Source: Fusobacterium sp. (GTDB lineage: Bacteria > Fusobacteriota > Fusobacteriia > Fusobacteriales > Fusobacteriaceae). Taken from it: a stretch of DNA of 18,693 bases. The stretch is from NCBI GenBank assembly GCA_019410665.1, contig DXSD01000002.1, positions 35,577 to 54,269 of the forward strand, read 5' to 3'. Below are positions 14,667-18,693 of the stretch, piece after piece. Below the pieces are notes generated by a model. That model saw only the letters and a list, made by a program, of their open reading frames with translations. It had not been told where the DNA came from and ran no database searches. The stretch's first letter is position 1. Each line of letters starts with the position of its first letter. Position numbers and translations under genes: made by a program.

Positions 14667-14927
14667 ATGACACCAAGAGTAGCAAAAATATTAGATGCTT
14701 ATGATAGCTTCAATAGTACTACGAGGAAAAGATTAGTAGCTGGGAATCTATATGATTATTTTATGCAGGAGTTTAGAGGAGAGCTAGAGATGATATATAG
14801 TTCTGCTACAAAAGAGGAGATTAAAGAGGATATAAAAGTAATGGCAGAGATAATCTACAAAGAAGAGGAAAAGGAAAAAAGAGAGTTTTTAGTAGGTGTT
14901 TTAGTAGATATAGTAAAAATGATGTAG
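14667..14927 (+). CDS. Small helical protein of unknown function, upstream of selD
   Basis: I do not recognise this 86-residue protein. The ATG at 14667 is chosen because CGGAGG lies at 14655-14660, six bases upstream; the frame is open further back but without a ribosome site. The sequence is highly charged and looks all-helical (KILDAYDSFNSTTRKRLVAG, then TKEEIKEDIKVMAEIIYKEE and a hydrophobic VGVLVDIVKMM end), with no cysteine, signal or membrane segment. Its stop TAG overlaps the ribosome-binding site of selD (AGGAG at 14926-14930), which implies tight co-expression. A role in selenium metabolism is suggested only by position; it may be an unrelated passenger. Confidence 0.75.
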   Translation: MTPRVAKILDAYDSFNSTTRKRLVAGNLYDYFMQEFRGELEMIYSSATKEEIKEDIKVMAEIIYKEEEKEKREFLVGVLVDIVKMM

Positions 14928-14939
14928 GAGAGTGAAAAG

Positions 14940-15968
14940 TTGAATAAATTACATTTAGATAGATGTTCAATTGGTGGTTGAGCAAATAAAATAGGACCAG
15001 AGGTTCTTTCAGAGATATTACATGATCTTCCAAGTGTGGAAGATAAAAATTTAATAGTGGGGTTTGATAAGTCTGATGATGCTGCTGTATATAAATTAAC
15101 TGATGATATAGCAATTATACAAACTTTAGACTTTTTTACTCCTATGACAGAGGATCCATATATTTTTGGACAGATAGCTGCAGCAAATTCACTAAGTGAT
15201 GTGTATGCAATGGGTGGACAACCTAAAACAGCTATGAATATAGTATGTTTTCCAAATAAGATGGATATAAAAATATTAGGTGAGATTTTAAGAGGAGGAG
15301 CAGAGAAAGTTATGGAAGCTGGAGCTGTCCTAAGTGGAGGACACTCTGTACACGATCCTGAAATTAAGTATGGACTTTCTGTAACAGGGATAGCTCATCC
15401 AGATAAAATTTTAAAAAATCATGGATGTCAAAGTGGTGATATCTTGATTTGTACAAAAAAATTGGGAACAGGAATAGTAAGTACTGCTTCTAAAGTAAAC
15501 CTTGCAAGTGAAAAAGCCATAAATGAATCTTTAAAACAGATGGTAACTTTAAATAAGTATGCAGCTGAAGTAATAGTAAACTATCCAATTACAGCTTGTA
15601 CAGATATTACAGGTTTTGGATTTCTAGGTCATGCTTATGAGATGGCAAAGGGTTCTGAAAAAACTTTAGTATTTGAAGGGGATTTTATTCCATATATTTC
15701 AGAAGCTAAAGAGTATGCTAAGGATTTTTTAATTACAACTGGAGGACAGCAAAATAGAAATTTTGTAGGGAGAGATATAGATTTCAATAGAACACCTCTA
15801 TGGTTACAAGAGATTATGTTTGATCCTCAAACTTCAGGTGGACTTCTATTTTCTGTGGCAAAAGATAGAGTTTCAGAGCTTATGAAAGAGTTTAAAGAGA
15901 AAAATATAGAGGCTTTCATAATTGGTTCTGTTGAAGAGAAAAGTAATAAATATATAGTAGTGAGGTAA
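14940..15968 (+). CDS. selD: Selenide, water dikinase SelD, a selenoprotein with in-frame UGA (Sec14)
   Basis: Makes selenophosphate, the selenium donor for Sec-tRNA, from selenide and ATP. The frame runs from TTG at 14940 (AGGAG nine bases upstream) through an in-frame TGA at 14979-14981 to the stop at 15968, 342 residues in all. The N-terminus LHLDRCSIGG-U-ANKIGPEVL aligns with the E. coli catalytic segment GAGCGCKISP: Sec14 replaces the essential Cys17 and Lys17 matches the essential Lys20. Beyond it are DDAAVYKL (ATP/Mg), TLDFFTPMTEDPY, GQIAAANSLSDVYAMGG, VLSGGHSVHDPE, TACTDITGFGFLGHAYEM and PQTSGGLLFSV, all SelD hallmarks. If TGA is taken as a stop, the first convenient start is GTG at 15036, which cuts off the catalytic site, so recoding is the sound reading. 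A hairpin downstream of the TGA fits a SECIS. The gene begins the selD-selA-selB cluster. Confidence 0.93.
14994..15006 (+). promoter_or_regulatory. Candidate bacterial SECIS hairpin in selD
   Basis: GGACC (14994-14998), loop AGA, GGTTC (15002-15006) form a short stem starting 12 bases after the TGA, with one more A-T pair available at the base. Bacterial SECIS elements are small hairpins directly downstream of the UGA, recognised by the C-terminal domains of SelB; the placement matches. The loop is short and the fold was judged by eye only. Confidence 0.55.
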
Positions 15969-15969
15969 A

Positions 15970-17343
15970 ATGATGAGCAATCTTTTTCGTAAACTTCCTA
16001 AATTAGATATTATAATGAAAGATGAGAAGTTAGAAAAGTATAGAGATGAACTAAATTATAATACTTTTTATAACTTGGTAAAAGATGTGATAGATAGTTA
16101 TAGAGAAGATATAAAAAATGAAAAAATTGGGGATTTTGAAAAAGAGGATATAATAAGAGATATATTAGAAAAGGCAAAGTTTGCTGGAAATAATAAATTA
16201 AAAAAGGTTATCAACGGAAGTGGTGTTATAATTCACACTAACCTTGGGCGTTCAGTTTTAAATAAAAAAGTAGCTGAAAAAATGGCAGAGGTAGCAGAGA
16301 ACTATAATAATCTTGAATATAATTTAGAAACAGGAAAGAGAGGAAATAGAAACTCTCATGTGGAAGAGTTAATCTGTAAAATAACAGGAGCTGAGGGAGC
16401 TTTAGTGGTAAATAATAACGCTGCTGCTGTAATTATATGTCTAAATGAATTTGCTAGAGGAAAAAACTCTATTGTTTCTAGGGGGGAACTTGTAGAAATA
16501 GGAGGTTCTTTTAGAATTCCAGATATTATGGAACTGTCAGGATCGAAGCTGAAAGAGGTAGGAACTACTAATAAAACTAACTCTTTAGATTATGAAAGAG
16601 CTATTGACGAGGAAACTGCACTTATTTTAAAAGTACATAGATCTAATTTTAAAATAACAGGATTTACTGATGAGGTAGATAATAAAGAGATAGCTAGAAT
16701 AGGTAAAGAAAGAGAAGTTCTTACTATGGAAGATTTAGGAAGTGGAGTTCTTGTTGACTTTTCTAAATATGGAGTAGTAAAAGAGCCTACTGTTCAAGAG
16801 AGTATAGCTTCTGGAATTGATATAGTTACAATAAGTGGAGATAAACTTTTAGGTGGACCACAGTGTGGAATTATTTTAGCAAGTGAAGAGAATATAAATA
16901 GACTTAAAAAAAATCAGTATTTGAGAGCTTTTAGAGTGGATAAATTAGTTCTTTCAGCTTTAGAAAATACTTTAAAATTCTATCTTGATGAGAGAGAAGC
17001 TGTACGTGAAATCCCTACTTTAAGAATGATTACAGAAAAAAGTAGTGAGGTATTGAAAAGAGCAGAGAAACTTCAAGAGATGTTAAAATCAGAAAATATC
17101 TCAACAGAGATTATAGAGACTAGAGCTAAAATCGGTGGAGGGTCTATGCCAGAGGAAACTGTACCAAGTTATGCTTTAAAGTTTTCTCAAAATCCTTTAG
17201 AATTAGAGAGATATTTCAGATTAGGAGATATAAATATAATTGGAAGAATTTATGAAGATCACTTTATTTTAGATCTTAAAACAATAAGAGATGAAGATAT
17301 GGAAACAATTGTAGAAAAAGCTGTAAAATTAGAAAGAGTGTAA
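15970..17343 (+). CDS. selA: L-seryl-tRNA(Sec) selenium transferase SelA
   Basis: Pyridoxal-phosphate enzyme that converts Ser-tRNA(Sec) to Sec-tRNA(Sec) using selenophosphate made by SelD. The PLP lysine is Lys292 in TISGDKLLGGPQCG, matching Lys295 of E. coli. Other marks are GSGVIIHTNLGRS (83-95), LETGKRGNRNSHVE (119-132), ALVVNNNAAAV (144-154), SRGELVEIGGSFRIPDIM and MEDLGSGVLVDF. The N-terminal ~75 residues are the tRNA-binding domain. Length is 457 residues, normal for the family. The gene begins one base after the selD stop, so translation is coupled. GAGG of the selD end serves as ribosome site; the second ATG (15973) has the better spacing and may be the real start. No archaeal-type SepSecS/PSTK route is needed with this gene. 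Confidence 0.95.
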   Translation: MMSNLFRKLPKLDIIMKDEKLEKYRDELNYNTFYNLVKDVIDSYREDIKNEKIGDFEKEDIIRDILEKAKFAGNNKLKKVINGSGVIIHTNLGRSVLNKKVAEKMAEVAENYNNLEYNLETGKRGNRNSHVEELICKITGAEGALVVNNNAAAVIICLNEFARGKNSIVSRGELVEIGGSFRIPDIMELSGSKLKEVGTTNKTNSLDYERAIDEETALILKVHRSNFKITGFTDEVDNKEIARIGKEREVLTMEDLGSGVLVDFSKYGVVKEPTVQESIASGIDIVTISGDKLLGGPQCGIILASEENINRLKKNQYLRAFRVDKLVLSALENTLKFYLDEREAVREIPTLRMITEKSSEVLKRAEKLQEMLKSENISTEIIETRAKIGGGSMPEETVPSYALKFSQNPLELERYFRLGDINIIGRIYEDHFILDLKTIRDEDMETIVEKAVKLERV

Positions 17344-17385
17344 AAAATAAAAGATTTAATTAAAGAATAGAGGGAGGTGAGAAGA

Positions 17386-18693
17386 GTGAGAGATGTTGTA
17401 ATTGGAATGGCAGGACATATAGATCATGGAAAAACTTCTGTAATAAAAGCTCTTACTGGAATAGATACTGATACTTTACCAGAAGAAAAACTGAGAGGGA
17501 TGACAATAGATTTGGGATTCACTCAGATAAAATTTGAAAACGGAACTAATGCTGGACTTGTTGATGTACCTGGACATGAAAAATTTATAAAAAATATGAG
17601 TGCTGGAATCTCTGGAGTTGATTATCTAATATTGGTAATAGCTTGTGATGATGGTATTATGCCACAGACAGAGGAGCATTTTCAAATTGCTAGGCTTTTT
17701 GGTGTAAAAAAGGGAATGATACTTTTAACAAAAAGAGATTTAGTAGATGATGATCAATACTTAAAATTAGTAAAAGAGATAAGAAAATATTTTATGGGAA
17801 CATTTTTAGAAAACTCTCCTCTTCTCCCATTTTCTATAGATAATTTAGAAAGTCATAAGGAGATAAAAAAAACTCTTCAAAAAGAGATAGAAAATCTGTC
17901 TATTGAATCAAGAGAAAGTTTTTTTAGAATGGATATAGATAGAGTATTTTCAGTTAAAGGTTTTGGCTGTGTAGTTACAGGAACTGTTAAAAGTGGAAGT
18001 GTTAAACTAGATGATAAGTTAAAAATATATCCTTCTAAAATAGATGTAAAAGTAAAGGGATTAGAATCTCATAAAGAGAAAAAAGAGCTAGTAAAAGCTG
18101 GAAATAGATGTGCTATTAATCTATTAGGTGTAGATAGTAAAGATATTAAAAGAGGAGATATTATTGCTGAAAATCTTTTAATAGGAGATAAAATAGATTG
18201 TTATTTGACTTTACTTCCAGAAAATATAAAAAAACTAAAAAATGGAGAGAGAATCAGATTAAATATAGGAACAGAAGAGGTTATAGGAAAAGTAATAATA
18301 TATGAAAAAAACTTCTTACTCTCTGGAGAAAAGGAGTTTGTTCAACTTCAGTTAGAAAAAAATATTGGAGTAAACTTAGGAGAGAAGGGAATAGTAAGAA
18401 GTTACTCTCCAATTTCAACTTTAGGTGGAGTAGAGGTACTCACTGTTTCTAAAGAAAATGCTAGAAGAAAAGATAGTGAGTATATAAATTTTTTAAATAT
18501 ATTATTAACTGGTAAATATCAAGAAAAAATAGAGGTACTTCTTAAAAAACACTATACCTTTGATGAGATATCTGCTTTATTAGGAGAAAAGATAGAAGTA
18601 AATTCATTATTAAAGGAAAATAGGATTTTTCTTTTAGATAAAACATATATTCATAGAGAAGAGATTGAAAAAAAATTAGAAATTTTAATGGAG
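17386..18693 (+). CDS. selB: Selenocysteine-specific elongation factor SelB (3' end outside window)
   Basis: GTPase that brings Sec-tRNA(Sec) to the ribosome at UGA codons marked by a SECIS hairpin. The GTG at 17386 follows a perfect GGAGGTGA (17373-17380) by five bases. The frame is open for 436 codons to the window end, so the gene is truncated here by the window, not by mutation. The G domain has G1 AGHIDHGKT (9-17), G3 DVPGHEKF (60-67) and G4 TKRD (115-118). EF-Tu-like domain 2 follows with DRVFSVKGFGCVVTGTV, then domain 3. The visible end (from about 390) begins the winged-helix domains that bind the SECIS. Full SelB is usually 600 or more residues, so some 170-200 are missing. It completes the selD-selA-selB cluster; selC (tRNA-Sec) is not in the window. 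Confidence 0.95.
   Translation, partial: MRDVVIGMAGHIDHGKTSVIKALTGIDTDTLPEEKLRGMTIDLGFTQIKFENGTNAGLVDVPGHEKFIKNMSAGISGVDYLILVIACDDGIMPQTEEHFQIARLFGVKKGMILLTKRDLVDDDQYLKLVKEIRKYFMGTFLENSPLLPFSIDNLESHKEIKKTLQKEIENLSIESRESFFRMDIDRVFSVKGFGCVVTGTVKSGSVKLDDKLKIYPSKIDVKVKGLESHKEKKELVKAGNRCAINLLGVDSKDIKRGDIIAENLLIGDKIDCYLTLLPENIKKLKNGERIRLNIGTEEVIGKVIIYEKNFLLSGEKEFVQLQLEKNIGVNLGEKGIVRSYSPISTLGGVEVLTVSKENARRKDSEYINFLNILLTGKYQEKIEVLLKKHYTFDEISALLGEKIEVNSLLKENRIFLLDKTYIHREEIEKKLEILME

Noticed and set aside
14979..14981. TGA as a nonsense mutation making selD a pseudogene
   Set aside because: It aligns with the catalytic Cys/Sec position, the frame is otherwise intact, a hairpin follows, and selA and selB are adjacent.
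14821..15114. Open frame on the minus strand across the small gene and selD start
   Set aside because: It is Leu/His/Tyr-rich shadow coding without a ribosome site, antisense to well-supported genes; the same applies to the open antisense frames at 4798-4980, 6151-6441, 7376-7564 and 8567-8854.
15036..15968. selD as a shorter gene starting at GTG 15036
   Set aside because: This loses the catalytic segment; the upstream in-frame sequence with one TGA matches SelD exactly and has a good ribosome site, so TGA is read as selenocysteine.

Overview
The window looks like part of a Fusobacteriales chromosome (Fusobacterium or a close relative). The DNA is very AT-rich, arginine is almost always AGA, Shine-Dalgarno sites are strong and GGAGG-like, and lipoprotein signal peptides suggest a diderm anaerobe. 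The gene content also fits: [FeFe]-hydrogenase maturation, selenocysteine synthesis, an NhaC antiporter and small mixed operons. The genus is inferred from gene content and style, not from a marker search. There are no rRNA or tRNA genes, CRISPR arrays, IS elements or phage modules, so this is mostly core genome. The one repeat-like object is a 160-bp nested palindrome at 608-767.

Layout. (1) 102-593 (+): mogA, molybdenum cofactor synthesis. (2) 608-767: long nested inverted repeat between convergent genes. (3) 777-2919 (-): a polyamine-binding lipoprotein (potD-like) followed by dnaN, the sliding clamp, behind one good promoter. (4) 3004-4179 (-): a degenerate UbiB/ABC1 kinase-like protein whose catalytic loop has lost its Asp. 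(5) 4310-7993 (+): a tightly packed five-gene operon: SpoU/TrmH rRNA methyltransferase, Nudix ADP-ribose pyrophosphatase, M15 peptidase lipoprotein, hydE, and a membrane-anchored NERD/zinc-ribbon protein. (6) 8017-9806 (+): a strong promoter, a structured leader with c-di-AMP (ydaO)-riboswitch-like sequence blocks, an intrinsic terminator, an nhaC-family antiporter and a bidirectional terminator. (7) 9805-12354 (-): htpX, a small exported protein of unknown function, and a YihY/UPF0761 membrane protein. (8) 12618-18693 (+): an aroB-ppx/gppA fusion, a small unknown gene, then selD-selA-selB, with selB cut by the window end.

How the genes fit together. selD, selA and selB make and decode selenocysteine. 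SelD is itself a selenoprotein: an in-frame TGA at 14979-14981 replaces the usual catalytic Cys and is followed by a compact SECIS-like hairpin. mogA (Mo cofactor), the sel genes and hydE (H-cluster) together suggest a selenocysteine/molybdenum formate dehydrogenase and an [FeFe]-hydrogenase elsewhere in the genome. Neither enzyme is in the window, so this is inference.

Most worth a second look: the Sec-containing SelD and its recoding hairpin; the AroB-Ppx/GppA fusion; the shortened ydaO-like leader in front of nhaC; the UbiB-like pseudokinase; and the 608-767 palindrome. Several start codons were corrected from the longest open frame using ribosome-binding sites (dnaN, the UbiB-like gene, the TrmH-family gene, nhaC, the 86-aa gene, selD).
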